64,000 nucleotides of DNA from Mucilaginibacter sp. PPCGB 2223. GTDB lineage: Bacteria > Bacteroidota > Bacteroidia > Sphingobacteriales > Sphingobacteriaceae. The stretch is from NCBI RefSeq assembly GCF_001705515.1, contig NZ_MDJS01000002.1, positions 62,001 through 126,000 of the forward strand, given 5' to 3'. Each line of letters starts with the position of its first letter. Within the stretch, counting starts at the first letter, position 1. Of the stretch, positions 9,125-18,918 are shown one piece after another. Position numbers and translations under genes: made by a program. The notes below the pieces were generated by a model. It saw only the letters and a program-made list of their open reading frames with translations, ran no database searches and had not been told where the DNA came from.

Positions 9125-11428
9125 CTATCTGTTATCAGCAGATACGCTGTTTTCGAGTAAGTACTTAGCGAAATATTGCCATTTTTTATGTTCAAAAAAG
9201 GTTTGATAAACCTCGTCGTAATGGTGCGACTGGCCCGGCAAAACCAGCATATCAAAATCTTTATTTGCCCTGATCAATGCATCAACCATCCGGTAGGTGT
9301 TTCCTGGGTGGACATTTTGGTCGGTTTCGCCGGTCACTAATAAAAGGTGCCCTTTGAGGTTTTTGGCGAGGGTTTGATTAACGTCGGTTTTAAATTTAAA
9401 CGATGTTTTAACAATGCCTACCTTGGTAGTATCATCAAACTCTTTTATCCCCTGGTAGCCCTCGCCCCAATTGCGGTTATATATGTTATCATCGTGGTTG
9501 CCCGACGATGCCACAGCTACCTTATAAAAACCGGGGTAAGTGCATATTGCAGCAGTGGCCATCATCGCCCCTCCCGAATGACCGAATATGCCAACGCGGG
9601 TAATATCAATGTAGCTAAAACGCTGGGCCAGCTGTTCAAGGCCGTATTTATCGTCCTCTAACGGAGCATCGCGCAAATTACCATAGCCATAGGTAGCATA
9701 CTTTTTACCCCGCAAAGGCGACCCGCCGCGATGCCCCATGCAAACTACAATGCAACCCAGTTGAGCAAGCGGAGCATTATCGTATTTATCAAATACGGTA
9801 AAATCGGTCCAAACGGTTTCTGTTTGCGGGCCGGGGTATACCTGCGAAATGACCGGGTATTTTTTTGAAGGGTCGAAATCGAATGGCTTCCACATAATAC
9901 CGTACAAATCTGTAACGCCATCTTTTGCCTTAATCGTAAACGGTTCGGGTGTGCGCCAGCCATAATCAAACAGTTTTTTAAAAGCAGGGCGTTCAAGCTC
10001 ACATATCAGTTTTCCTTTGTTGTTACGTAAAACAGTGACCGGCGTTTGATTTATGCGCGAGTAATTGTCTAAAAAATAGTTTCCGGTACTTGAAAAATAT
10101 ACCTGGTGCGAGGCGTCTTCGGGGGTTAAAAGAATTTGTTTTTTTCCATCCAAAGTTGTTTTGTATGCATGCGGATAATAGGGGTTGCGCCCAGGCTCTT
10201 TACCATAACCGTAAAAGTAGATGGTATTTTTTGCCGTGTCGATCCGTAGTAGCTTACCTGCAGTCCAGTTGCCCCGGGTTACCTGGTTTAGCAGGCGGCC
10301 ACTGCCCGAATAATGGTAATAATGCCCCCAGCCCGAGCGATCTGACCACCACAGGATGTCTTTGCCTTTATCTAAAACAGAAACATTAAATAGCTCATCG
10401 TTAATATAGGGCTTGCTTACTTCGTTAATAATTACCCTTACCGCTCCGGTTTGCATATTTGCGGCACAAAGCTCAATTTCATCGCGGGTTCGTTTTTTTC
10501 GTAAAAAAAACAGTTCTCCAGCCTGGGCATCGGCTTTAACCACAGATAATTCCTGATCGGGCCATTTGCCGGCATCGACTTTAAGCATTTTTCCGGTAGC
10601 GGCATTGCCAATAAACAACTCGTACTGTGTAACATTTGCATCGCCGGGTAACTCGTATTTATAGGTTTCTACCCTTGGCCTCGGGAAAGCAAGAGAATAT
10701 ACTAACGATAATGTTTTTACCCTGCGGTTATCTTTGCGTATAACATAAAAACACCCGGTGTTGCCAAGCCAGATAGCATTACACAAGGTGTTTTTGTTAT
10801 TAAGGCTATCGCCCTCGTTAATATCGAATGAATAATAAGGCGCAGCGTCATGCGATAAGGCAATTTCACTGTTGTCGCCATTTTTTTTGAGGTAAAGATT
10901 AGATCTGCGTGCATACAAAACCCACTTTTTATCAGGCGATACCGTGCCCATTATTGCCGGTGCCGGATGAAAATTTTCTTTAGGTAAAGCACCAAGCTTA
11001 TGTTCATAAAAATCATAAGCATACTTGCTGCCTTTGTAATTAAGTTCGACAGTTGTTTGATTAGCCGTGGCATTAAATGGCGGGTTTACAGTTAAACCTG
11101 TCGAATCAATGTGTTCATTCCGGAGTTCCGCCAGCTTTTTTAAGATAAAGGGCCTGTCAACCAAAAGGGTTTTAACTCCCTTTGCGGGATCGACGTAGTA
11201 ATAATTTTTTCCGGCCTCGTCATCAAAAATAAACCAGAACCGGTCGCTGTTTTTAAAGAAGAAAGGTAGCACCCTGTCGCTCCCGACGCGGCTTTTCAAG
11301 TTTGCAACATCGTATTTTTCGGCAGCGGCAAAGTTGGCTTGCTGAGCCCGCAGACCTGGCATTGCTGATAAAAAAATGACTTCAATAAAAAAGCAACTGC
11401 GCAGTATCGTATTTAGAACTATCCGCAT
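9125..11428 (-). CDS. S9 family serine peptidase (dipeptidyl-peptidase IV-like)
   Basis: Exported prolyl oligopeptidase-family enzyme that trims short peptides. A signal peptide of about 28 residues is followed by a DPP4-type beta-propeller (about 60-490) and an alpha/beta-hydrolase domain (about 520-767). The catalytic triad is S618 in GHSGGA, D703 in GETDQNVHP and H735 or H736 in GQSHHYD. GHSGGA differs from the more common GWSYGG nucleophile elbow, which is also seen in Bacteroidota relatives. The preceding thioredoxin-like gene ends one base before its ATG (TAAAATG), so the two are translationally close. Place in the locus: after SusC/SusD import and before the HExxH metalloprotease. The exact dipeptidyl versus acyl-aminoacyl activity cannot be read from the sequence. 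Confidence 0.9.
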   Translation of the reverse strand: MRIVLNTILRSCFFIEVIFLSAMPGLRAQQANFAAAEKYDVANLKSRVGSDRVLPFFFKNSDRFWFIFDDEAGKNYYYVDPAKGVKTLLVDRPFILKKLAELRNEHIDSTGLTVNPPFNATANQTTVELNYKGSKYAYDFYEHKLGALPKENFHPAPAIMGTVSPDKKWVLYARRSNLYLKKNGDNSEIALSHDAAPYYSFDINEGDSLNNKNTLCNAIWLGNTGCFYVIRKDNRRVKTLSLVYSLAFPRPRVETYKYELPGDANVTQYELFIGNAATGKMLKVDAGKWPDQELSVVKADAQAGELFFLRKKRTRDEIELCAANMQTGAVRVIINEVSKPYINDELFNVSVLDKGKDILWWSDRSGWGHYYHYSGSGRLLNQVTRGNWTAGKLLRIDTAKNTIYFYGYGKEPGRNPYYPHAYKTTLDGKKQILLTPEDASHQVYFSSTGNYFLDNYSRINQTPVTVLRNNKGKLICELERPAFKKLFDYGWRTPEPFTIKAKDGVTDLYGIMWKPFDFDPSKKYPVISQVYPGPQTETVWTDFTVFDKYDNAPLAQLGCIVVCMGHRGGSPLRGKKYATYGYGNLRDAPLEDDKYGLEQLAQRFSYIDITRVGIFGHSGGAMMATAAICTYPGFYKVAVASSGNHDDNIYNRNWGEGYQGIKEFDDTTKVGIVKTSFKFKTDVNQTLAKNLKGHLLLVTGETDQNVHPGNTYRMVDALIRANKDFDMLVLPGQSHHYDEVYQTFFEHKKWQYFAKYLLENSVSADNR

Positions 11429-11429
11429 T

Positions 11430-12527
11430 TTAATGTTTGGCTAATGGTATAATTCTATCGTCCTTGGCTGTAAGGATAACGTTATCCATCGCTTCCTTAT
11501 ACGCCAGGCGAGCCTCAGGAGAGCCCTTTTTTGAATACGACAACATGTATGTGAATACGATCGACTGGTTTTTTTTGCTCAAAATGGCAAACTTGTCACG
11601 AAATAAGTGAGCAAGTCCAACAGTATCTTTTTGCCCGGCAGCCTGTGCCATATCCATCATAACAATCAGGCCTTCCTTGTTTTCCAACTCGGTAGCTTTT
11701 ATTTGGGTCCGATAGTTATCAAATTCAGCTTGTTGATAAGGATGATCTTTACCGCGACTATTTTTAAAATACCAGCCGTGTAAACAATATTCTGCCGTTT
11801 TCCTGTACATATTATCCAATCGCTCCTGTACAGCTTCTTTACCGTTTACCGTCGCAAACTCGCGCCAATGATCTGCCAGATAATTAAAATTACGGCTGTG
11901 CACGTCAGACACATACATGGCGTATCTGTTATTGCTAAACAGGTACCAGTTTTCGGGTAATAGCTTTTCTGCAGGCGATAACATGTCAAAGTACTGCTCA
12001 GCAATTTGTGCGCCTTCCGTCGTTTCCATCATATCGATTTTAACTTTGATGTATTCCCTTAAAAAATCTTTGGAGCGGTTACCATCGGCATACATTTTAT
12101 TCATTACTGCCACCCTGTTTGACGGATTTTGCCCTTCTTTTATCTTTGCTACAAATTCTTTCGCGCTCATGGCGCCTACAAATTTGTACACCAGGTTACC
12201 ATCACCATCCAACAATAAAAATGATGGGTAGGCCTCCACGTGGTATTTGATATGGGCAGCTTTACCCTCACCCTTTTCCATGTCCAGCTGCACATTTACA
12301 AAGTTTCTGTTAAAAAATGCGCCAACGGTATCTATGGTAAATACGTTTTGAGCCATCTCTTTACACGGGCCGCACCACACGGTATAACAATCAACAAACA
12401 CCAGTTTATCTTCATTTTTTGCTTTGAGTAATGATGCAGATAGTGAAGATTTTTCGAATAAAATACCGTTGTTTTGCGCGTTGGCAACGCCGGCGATCAG
12501 CATTAGTAACAATAATATCCTTTTCAT
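11430..12527 (-). CDS. Exported thioredoxin-like protein with CGPC active site
   Basis: The start is set at the ATG of MKRILLLLMLI (12525-12527), which opens a good signal peptide ending ANAQN; a longer frame to 12596 would overlap the upstream gene. The thioredoxin fold lies at about residues 20-140: LVFVDCYTVWCGPCKEMAQN carries the redox pair, and the cis-Pro region is AYPSFLLLDGDGN. The remaining 220 or so residues are helical and carry no domain that I can name. Likely role: periplasmic disulfide reduction or isomerisation. In a peptidase locus that would either open disulfides in substrate proteins or keep the secreted peptidases active. It sits 28 bases after the peptidase-like lipoprotein and 1 base before the S9 peptidase. 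Confidence 0.85.
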   Translation of the reverse strand: MKRILLLLMLIAGVANAQNNGILFEKSSLSASLLKAKNEDKLVFVDCYTVWCGPCKEMAQNVFTIDTVGAFFNRNFVNVQLDMEKGEGKAAHIKYHVEAYPSFLLLDGDGNLVYKFVGAMSAKEFVAKIKEGQNPSNRVAVMNKMYADGNRSKDFLREYIKVKIDMMETTEGAQIAEQYFDMLSPAEKLLPENWYLFSNNRYAMYVSDVHSRNFNYLADHWREFATVNGKEAVQERLDNMYRKTAEYCLHGWYFKNSRGKDHPYQQAEFDNYRTQIKATELENKEGLIVMMDMAQAAGQKDTVGLAHLFRDKFAILSKKNQSIVFTYMLSYSKKGSPEARLAYKEAMDNVILTAKDDRIIPLAKH

Positions 12528-12555
12528 ATTTTTCGTTTTATGACAGCTTTTATAC

Positions 12556-13515
12556 CTATCGCCCGGCGTAATTGCCGATAGCCTGCAGGTCAACACCGTA
12601 ATTGTTTATAAAATAATTCCTTACGATGTTGTAGCGCTGCCTTATCTTTCCGTTAGTGTCTTTCGTAACATTTAATATGCCGGTAAAAGAGCTGATGGTA
12701 TTTGCCTGGCTTTTATTGAGCGTAGCCTCGGTACAGGTTACCATGGCCTGCATATATTGCGCCCAATCCAATTGCGATGTTACCCCGCTATATGGGGCAA
12801 TTATGCCGGCTGTATAAGCCGTAGCGGTACTGGTATAGGTTACGCCATAATTGGTTATAGCGGTAAAATCGGCTGTTGGGGCACTTAAATTACGTGTAAT
12901 GATGCTTTGCATAAAAATGAAGTTCACTTTTTTGGCAAACGCGATCGAATCTTTTTGTGCCATAGTTGCCGCCGATGAATTGCCATAGCCAACACACAAG
13001 TTATCGTAGTTATACCAGGCGCCCACATAAGTATCAACCCTTGCATATGTTATAGGAGGGCCAAATGAAACTACTTTTGAATAAACAGAATCAACCGTAT
13101 TGCACAACATGATCTTAACCGGTAAAAACTGTTTTAAAAACTTATCGCTGTAAAAGCCAAACCATAATTTATTTAAAACTACCAGCTGCCTGGTGATATA
13201 GTCGGACGAAGTGGTATCTGCCTGGGTTGCCAAATATCCGGTCGACCAAAAATTGGCCGTTGTAGTGCTTAATACCGAATTTTTCCAGCCGAGCGGTGTC
13301 CAATAAGTATCCTTATCGCTGAATTTATACAGCAGGTAAACCCCATATTTGCTATAAAAATCGACGATGGTTTTGTCGTATGGATGGTTGCCCTGTGGTA
13401 CAGTATAACCAATATTCTGATCGGAGGCCACAAGTGCTGCTTCTTTTTTGCACGATTGAAACAGTAACAGCATACTTAACAATATGCTTAGCGAAATACA
13501 CAGATTCTTGTACAT
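12556..13515 (-). CDS. Lipoprotein of the putative zinc-binding metallopeptidase family (Mx1-like), apparently without its metal site
   Basis: Signal peptide II with lipobox LLFQSCKK, so the protein is anchored in an outer leaflet. The overall plan follows the SusD-linked Mx1-type lipoproteins of Bacteroidota: an N-terminal YDKTIVDFYSKYGVYLLYKF segment, a middle LVVLNKLWFGFYSDKFLKQF helix, and a C-terminal RQRYNIVRNYFINNYGVDL helix that is usual for the family. Where those proteins carry an HExxH helix, this one reads VNFIFMQSIITRN: every zinc ligand and the catalytic Glu are replaced. The protein therefore probably binds peptides without cutting them, as a surface accessory to SusC/SusD. It is third in the operon, 34 bases after SusD. 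The family assignment is by remembered pattern, so it is moderate; the absence of any HExxH in the 319 residues is certain. Confidence 0.7.
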   Translation of the reverse strand: MYKNLCISLSILLSMLLLFQSCKKEAALVASDQNIGYTVPQGNHPYDKTIVDFYSKYGVYLLYKFSDKDTYWTPLGWKNSVLSTTTANFWSTGYLATQADTTSSDYITRQLVVLNKLWFGFYSDKFLKQFLPVKIMLCNTVDSVYSKVVSFGPPITYARVDTYVGAWYNYDNLCVGYGNSSAATMAQKDSIAFAKKVNFIFMQSIITRNLSAPTADFTAITNYGVTYTSTATAYTAGIIAPYSGVTSQLDWAQYMQAMVTCTEATLNKSQANTISSFTGILNVTKDTNGKIRQRYNIVRNYFINNYGVDLQAIGNYAGR

Positions 13516-13549
13516 GTCTTTATGTTTTTAAGATGAATAAAACAGTTCC

Positions 13550-15103
13550 TTATCTTGGATTTTGTTGAAGATTATAATTACGCGCTACCACATCATAGGG
13601 GATGGGCAATGCATAGATCAAATTGCTTCCGGGATTTAAAGTATACGATGTTACTGTTCCGTAAGGGTCGGTATAGCTGTGTGTAACACCCAGCCCCCAG
13701 CGTTTAATATCAACCCACCTGAAGTTTTCCTCGAGGCAAAGCTCTCTGCGGCGCTCATCCTGTAAAAACTTATAGGCCAGGGTGGCATCTGTAAAAGTAA
13801 CCGGCACATAAGCGGTATTACGCGTATCGTACCTGTTTTGGCGCAGGTAGTTAAGGTCTGACAGGGCCTGGGTCATATCTGCACCTTGTGCAGTTTTCAT
13901 ATACCGCCTTATGCAGGCCTCGGCCCTGTTCAGATAAAGTTCGGCAACGCGCATACCCTGTGCGCCATAGGTCTGCGATCCTATTTTACCGGTCCGCATA
14001 ACGTACGAAGGGGTGCCTGTATAACGTGTAAAATAGGTTTTATAGCGCAGGTCGCCCATGTTGGTTGTTCCGTTGCCCTGATCATACAACCCCAGTAACG
14101 AAGATGATGGCGTAAATGGCGGCACTAAAACAAGAACATTGCCGGTTGAAACATAAAAATTGGCTATACCGGTGTTTTGATTAAGGCCATATGACCATAT
14201 CACCTCCTGGCTTAAGGTCTGATCGTATATGCCAGCCGTACTTAGTGCCGTTGCCGATGTAAAATAAGTTGACAATTGGGTAACACTTGGCTTAATTGCC
14301 AATGCATTATTGGCATACAGTATCACGTTATCCATATCCTGATCGCGGCCCATGTACAGGTATAATCTTGATAATAAAGCATAAGCAGCAACATGGCTTA
14401 CGCGGAACACGGATGGCGCTGTATAGTTGTTTTTCAACAGGTCGGCAGCGGTTAACAGATCAGCCTCTATTTGTTTATAAACCTCTGCAAGGGTATTTCT
14501 TGCAGGGTAAACATCGCTAACCTTTGACGTCAGAATCAAGGGTACACCCAGGCTTCTTGCAGGATCGATACCGGCCCCGCTATAGGGCTGCCCGTATAAA
14601 GTAACCAGCTTGAGGTAATAAAAAGCTCTCAAAAATAAAGCCTGACCAATTATGGCATTTTTAGCCTGGGCGGTGCCCGATACGGAGTTGATATAATCTA
14701 ACACCACATTGCAGCCTTTAATTTTGCCGTAATAAATGGTCCATGAGTTTACGCCCGATAAATCAGACACGTTTGAGCCAGCGGTACCCGAGATATTATC
14801 AAACATGTACGGGCTCCAGGTAAATATAGGGGTGCCGTTATTAGAAAAAGGCAGATAAGTAGGGTTGGGTGCTCCGTTTAACTGCTGCACGCCGTTGCTT
14901 TGTATATCGTCGGTAAGCAAATCGGTATACGTATCTGTAACCTGTATATATGGATAGGCATCGCTGTACATTACCGACGCCAGATCATCGGCAGTGGTAG
15001 GTTTTAACTCGTCCTGGCTGGATTCGGCCAAAAACTTTTTACACGAGCCAAGCGGTAAGCTAACCGTCAAAACCAATAGTGTGTATATGATATATTTTTT
15101 CAT
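13550..15103 (-). CDS. SusD/RagB-family outer-membrane nutrient-binding lipoprotein
   Basis: Lid lipoprotein that captures substrate for the adjacent SusC channel at the cell surface. The lipobox is LPLGSCKKF (Cys about residue 21). Helical TPR-like SusD scaffold: the N-terminal part covers YAQ-like segments (AFYYLKLVTLYGQPY, then LLSRLYLYMGRDQDMDNV), and the C-terminal part has the typical LYLNRAEACIRRY and DERRRELCLEENFRWVDIKRWG motifs. 517 residues is normal. It starts 16 bases after SusC. Company with a peptidase-like lipoprotein and two peptidases suggests that the ligand is a peptide or protein, not a glycan. That is inference from context. Confidence 0.93.
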   Translation of the reverse strand: MKKYIIYTLLVLTVSLPLGSCKKFLAESSQDELKPTTADDLASVMYSDAYPYIQVTDTYTDLLTDDIQSNGVQQLNGAPNPTYLPFSNNGTPIFTWSPYMFDNISGTAGSNVSDLSGVNSWTIYYGKIKGCNVVLDYINSVSGTAQAKNAIIGQALFLRAFYYLKLVTLYGQPYSGAGIDPARSLGVPLILTSKVSDVYPARNTLAEVYKQIEADLLTAADLLKNNYTAPSVFRVSHVAAYALLSRLYLYMGRDQDMDNVILYANNALAIKPSVTQLSTYFTSATALSTAGIYDQTLSQEVIWSYGLNQNTGIANFYVSTGNVLVLVPPFTPSSSLLGLYDQGNGTTNMGDLRYKTYFTRYTGTPSYVMRTGKIGSQTYGAQGMRVAELYLNRAEACIRRYMKTAQGADMTQALSDLNYLRQNRYDTRNTAYVPVTFTDATLAYKFLQDERRRELCLEENFRWVDIKRWGLGVTHSYTDPYGTVTSYTLNPGSNLIYALPIPYDVVARNYNLQQNPR

Positions 15104-15119
15104 GTCAATCTATTTAAAA

Positions 15120-18100
15120 TCAGAAGCTTACATTTACATTTAATGAGTACGACCTTACACGCGGCTGGCCCCCGGCAGCAACTTCCGGGTCAACGCCATT
15201 AAAATCTTTGCTTACAATGGCAAAGGGCTGTGAAACACCTGCGCCGGCCCTGATGCTTTTGCAACGCAGGGCGGTAACAATTTTGTCGGGCAGCGAGTAA
15301 CTCAGGTTAATGCTGTTACACCGCAATTCGGAAGCGTTAACCACCCTTGCTGTGCTATAGCTGTACATTTCATAAACATTGGTATAGGTTTTACCGTCGG
15401 GCAATAAAATTCCATTACCAACAGTGGCATCGGGCAAGCCGGGTATTGTCGCGGTAGTGTTGGCCGGCGTCCAACGGTTTAAAATACTTCTCGACAGGTT
15501 ATCAAACTCAGATGGTACACCATTGGTCAGGCTATATAACGGAGCTAAAAATTTCTTTCCGCCAACCTGCAGGTTAAAATTTGAACCTAAGGTTAGTTTT
15601 TTGTACCTGAAATTCATGCCAATGCCACCGGTAAAATCAGGATCGGCTTTACCAACATACTTCATGTAAGATGTGGGATCGGTCACCGGGGTGCCATTAG
15701 CAGCAACCTGTAGGTTAATGGTCGGGTAACCATTAGCCGGGTTAATCCCGGTAAAATCAAAGGCCCAGAGACCCGATACAGGGTACCCTTCTTTGTTAAA
15801 CGCGCCCGAAGCTGCAGTGCGCCAGGTAGCATTTACCTGGAAACCCGATTTAACCAGATCACTGAAGTTTTTTGCGGTATTCAAACTAACCGTCCAGGTA
15901 AAGTCCCGGGTACGTACCGGGGTAAAACCAGCACTAACCTCGAAGCCCCTGTTGGTTAACGAGCCGCCATTAATAGGCATACTGGCCACGCCATACTCCG
16001 CCGGTACCGAAAGATAAGTAACCAGGTCGCGGGCTGTTTTTTGGTAATAATCTATACTTGCCTGCACCTTGTTTTGGAATAACGACATATCAAAACCAAG
16101 GTTAGTGCTGATGGTTTTTTCAAACCGCAGATCGGCGTAGGGCAGCGAGCCAACAGTGAGTAAATAATCTCCGGTAAACTGGTCTGTAACGGCCGCCGCC
16201 GGAGAGGTTGGAATTTTCAGGATCAGATCGGGGCTTACGTTGGTTACCACATTGCGTTGATATCCCCAACTGGCCCGCATGCTCAAGCCCGACAGCCAAT
16301 CGGTATGTTCAAACCATTTTTCGTTGGCAATGTTCCACCTTAAACCACCGGCCAGTACCGGGTTAAATTTTTCCTCGGTATACTGCCCAAACCTGTTAGA
16401 ACGATCGTTCCTGACGCTGAAATTCAGTACATAGCGGTTATCATACGAGTAATTTAACGTAGCGTAAACGCCAACGTTGTTTGCAGTCCTGTCTGTTTTG
16501 TTATGAATCTGTGCATCAACCAGGGTATTGGCTGCTTTTGTGGTGGCGCTGGTTGAAATTTGAGACGGAACTATAGCAAATGTTAATCCCCGATCTCTTA
16601 AATAACCATAGGTCGTCGCCGACATCCCAGTATAGTGCGAACTATTAAATTCTTCGCCTATTAATGCTGTAAAAACATGCTTGTTATGGATTGTTTTTGT
16701 ATACGACAAGCTATTACGCCAGTTCCATGACAGATTCTGATTGTCATCAGCATTGTATTCTCCACCTATAGGGAGCTTGCTGTTTAAATAGGCAAAATCT
16801 GTTGGTTTAACGGTACCATAATCGTAATTACGAATACCGGCGATATAACTTGTTTTTTCGGTAGCGTAGGTATTACCCGAAGTTGACGAATTGTTTAAGC
16901 TATACAACGATTGCAAGGTAAGCCCTTTGATAATATCGTACCTCGCCGAAACATTGGCATTGAACGCCTGCTGTTTGTTTGACGAACCCGAATTATTCAA
17001 CTCATTAATTATATTGTATTGCCTGCCCGCACTATTGGCATAATAAAATAAGTTATCCGATTGGTCATAAGCCGGTATTACCCTGCTTGTTTTTGATGCA
17101 TAGCTGTAAGGATCGGTAAGGTAAAAGCCGTCGGTGGTTCTGCTTGATGCTGACAACTTTGCCGAAATGTACAGCTTGCTGTTTACCTGGGTTGAGATGC
17201 CAAAACTGCCGGTGAAACCACTGAGGTCGTTACCAATTGCAGTCCCGTTGGTTGAATTATAACCGAAAGAGCCGTAATACCGCGTGTTGGCATTTCCGCC
17301 AGATATACTAACATTTTGACTAACACTTAACGGTGTACGGAAAAGTATGTTAAACCAATCGGTATTCAGCGTTTCGAGGTATTTTACCTGTGCGTTAAAT
17401 TGAGTGTATGTTATACGGCCAAACAGGTAATCGTTTAAGGCACCGGCAAAACCAACACTGGTATTAAGGTTTGTTCCGCCAACTAAGCCCCGGTTATATA
17501 TTTCCTCAGAAACCCCGATACGTTCCTGCGAGTTCATCAGGTTTAACCGATCGTAAGTAACCCTTTCGGAAGTATTTACAGTAATGCCATAGGTAATAAC
17601 CGGCGGGCCAACCTGCCCCTTTTTGGTGGTAATAACAATAACACCATTTGCCGCCCTTACACCATATATGGCCGTTGCCGAAGCATCTTTTAATACGGTG
17701 ATTTCATCAATATCATTTGGGTTAAGCCAGCCTATCGAAGATCCTACATAATCTCTGATGTAATCAAAATTATCTTTTGTGGCGTTACCGGCATTGCCTA
17801 AAGTAGTGCTTAGTACCGTTGCCTTAAAAGGCAGCGGGTCTTCCTGTATAACGCCATCAACAACCCAGATCGGTTCCTGTGAGCCAAGCAGGGTTGATGT
17901 GCCTCGTACCCGCACTTTTTGCCTGGTACCCACCTGCCCGCTTTGGTTGGTAACTACAACACCCGGAAGTTTGCCTTGAAGCGCTTGCTCAAGGGTATTT
18001 GTTCCGTCAAAGTATAAAGCGCTTGCTTTAATGCTGCTTACTGCGCCTGCAATATTTGACGATCTGAGGTCCTGATAACCGGTCGAAATAACCTGTACAT

Positions 18101-18737
18101 CGCCTAAATGAATAACTCTCCGGGTTAGTGTTATAACCAGGTCATTACTTTTATCATCTACAATAACTTCTTTGGCATTATAATTTATTGAAGAAAAAAC
18201 CAGGAAACTTCTTATGGGGGCCGAAATATTAAACTTGCCGTCTTTGTCGGTTGTGGTGTACTGAGTAGTACCCCTCACTAATACAGTTATTGCGGGCAAG
18301 GGCGCACCGGATGAGTCTTTAACAAATCCCTTAACGAGGATGTTTAGCCTGGGGTCGACAGTAATCTTTTGGGAAGGCCTTGCAATCACCGTAACCTGCT
18401 TACCCTGGATTGCATAAGTAAATGGCTGGTTTTCAAAACAGGCATCGAGCGCTTGCTTTAAGGTGACTTTATTAAGGTCAATAGTTACCGGCTTGCTTTT
18501 TTCGAGTATGCTATAATTATAGAAAAACACAAAACCGGTTTGTTTGGTTATCGATTTAAAAACGGTTTTTAAAGGTGTGTTTTTAACCGATAATGAAACT
18601 GTTTGGGCCTGTGCTTTTACTAAGAATGCCGAAAGCAAAATAATAAACAAACAAAGTGATAACTTTTGTATCGGAGATTTATTAAATGATAAATGCCGTT
18701 TAAAATACCGGTCGTAAAAAGTAAAGTTTTGAGTCAT
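15120..18737 (-). CDS. SusC/RagA-family TonB-dependent transporter with N-terminal STN signalling domain
   Basis: Outer-membrane channel importing the substrate held by SusD, powered by TonB. Signal segment to about residue 45; STN domain about 46-115 (VSLSVKNTPLKTVFKSI, then TLKQALDACFENQPFTY); carboxypeptidase-regulatory-like domain about 125-210 (ILVKGFVKDSSGAPLPAITV); plug about 215-360 with QALQGKLPGVVVTNQSGQVG and ATAIYGVRAANGVIVITTKKG; then the barrel to the C-terminal SLNVNVSF strand. The STN domain contacts the periplasmic part of a FecR anti-sigma, and the gene directly upstream encodes one, so this is a transducing transporter that reports its substrate. It is the only one of the three SusC proteins here with an STN domain. 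1205 residues fits. Confidence 0.95.
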   Translation of the reverse strand: MTQNFTFYDRYFKRHLSFNKSPIQKLSLCLFIILLSAFLVKAQAQTVSLSVKNTPLKTVFKSITKQTGFVFFYNYSILEKSKPVTIDLNKVTLKQALDACFENQPFTYAIQGKQVTVIARPSQKITVDPRLNILVKGFVKDSSGAPLPAITVLVRGTTQYTTTDKDGKFNISAPIRSFLVFSSINYNAKEVIVDDKSNDLVITLTRRVIHLGDVQVISTGYQDLRSSNIAGAVSSIKASALYFDGTNTLEQALQGKLPGVVVTNQSGQVGTRQKVRVRGTSTLLGSQEPIWVVDGVIQEDPLPFKATVLSTTLGNAGNATKDNFDYIRDYVGSSIGWLNPNDIDEITVLKDASATAIYGVRAANGVIVITTKKGQVGPPVITYGITVNTSERVTYDRLNLMNSQERIGVSEEIYNRGLVGGTNLNTSVGFAGALNDYLFGRITYTQFNAQVKYLETLNTDWFNILFRTPLSVSQNVSISGGNANTRYYGSFGYNSTNGTAIGNDLSGFTGSFGISTQVNSKLYISAKLSASSRTTDGFYLTDPYSYASKTSRVIPAYDQSDNLFYYANSAGRQYNIINELNNSGSSNKQQAFNANVSARYDIIKGLTLQSLYSLNNSSTSGNTYATEKTSYIAGIRNYDYGTVKPTDFAYLNSKLPIGGEYNADDNQNLSWNWRNSLSYTKTIHNKHVFTALIGEEFNSSHYTGMSATTYGYLRDRGLTFAIVPSQISTSATTKAANTLVDAQIHNKTDRTANNVGVYATLNYSYDNRYVLNFSVRNDRSNRFGQYTEEKFNPVLAGGLRWNIANEKWFEHTDWLSGLSMRASWGYQRNVVTNVSPDLILKIPTSPAAAVTDQFTGDYLLTVGSLPYADLRFEKTISTNLGFDMSLFQNKVQASIDYYQKTARDLVTYLSVPAEYGVASMPINGGSLTNRGFEVSAGFTPVRTRDFTWTVSLNTAKNFSDLVKSGFQVNATWRTAASGAFNKEGYPVSGLWAFDFTGINPANGYPTINLQVAANGTPVTDPTSYMKYVGKADPDFTGGIGMNFRYKKLTLGSNFNLQVGGKKFLAPLYSLTNGVPSEFDNLSRSILNRWTPANTTATIPGLPDATVGNGILLPDGKTYTNVYEMYSYSTARVVNASELRCNSINLSYSLPDKIVTALRCKSIRAGAGVSQPFAIVSKDFNGVDPEVAAGGQPRVRSYSLNVNVSF

Positions 18738-18918
18738 ATATTTATAGTTTTAAATCAATTAAGCAGTTCTTTTTTCAGAAAAAAACAGGCAAAAAACCTC
18801 CTTGCTGCATATTTTACCCTATGCAGGCCGTCATTGTCATGCTGTTATCTGAAATTTTATATTGGCTGTTACGCCATTACCTATTCTTTTGTATTTATAT
18901 AAATACCACCAGATTTTT

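Noticed and set aside
12528..12596. Extended N-terminus of the thioredoxin-like protein
   Set aside because: The extra 23 residues overlap the end of the upstream lipoprotein gene and precede a perfect signal peptide starting at 12527.
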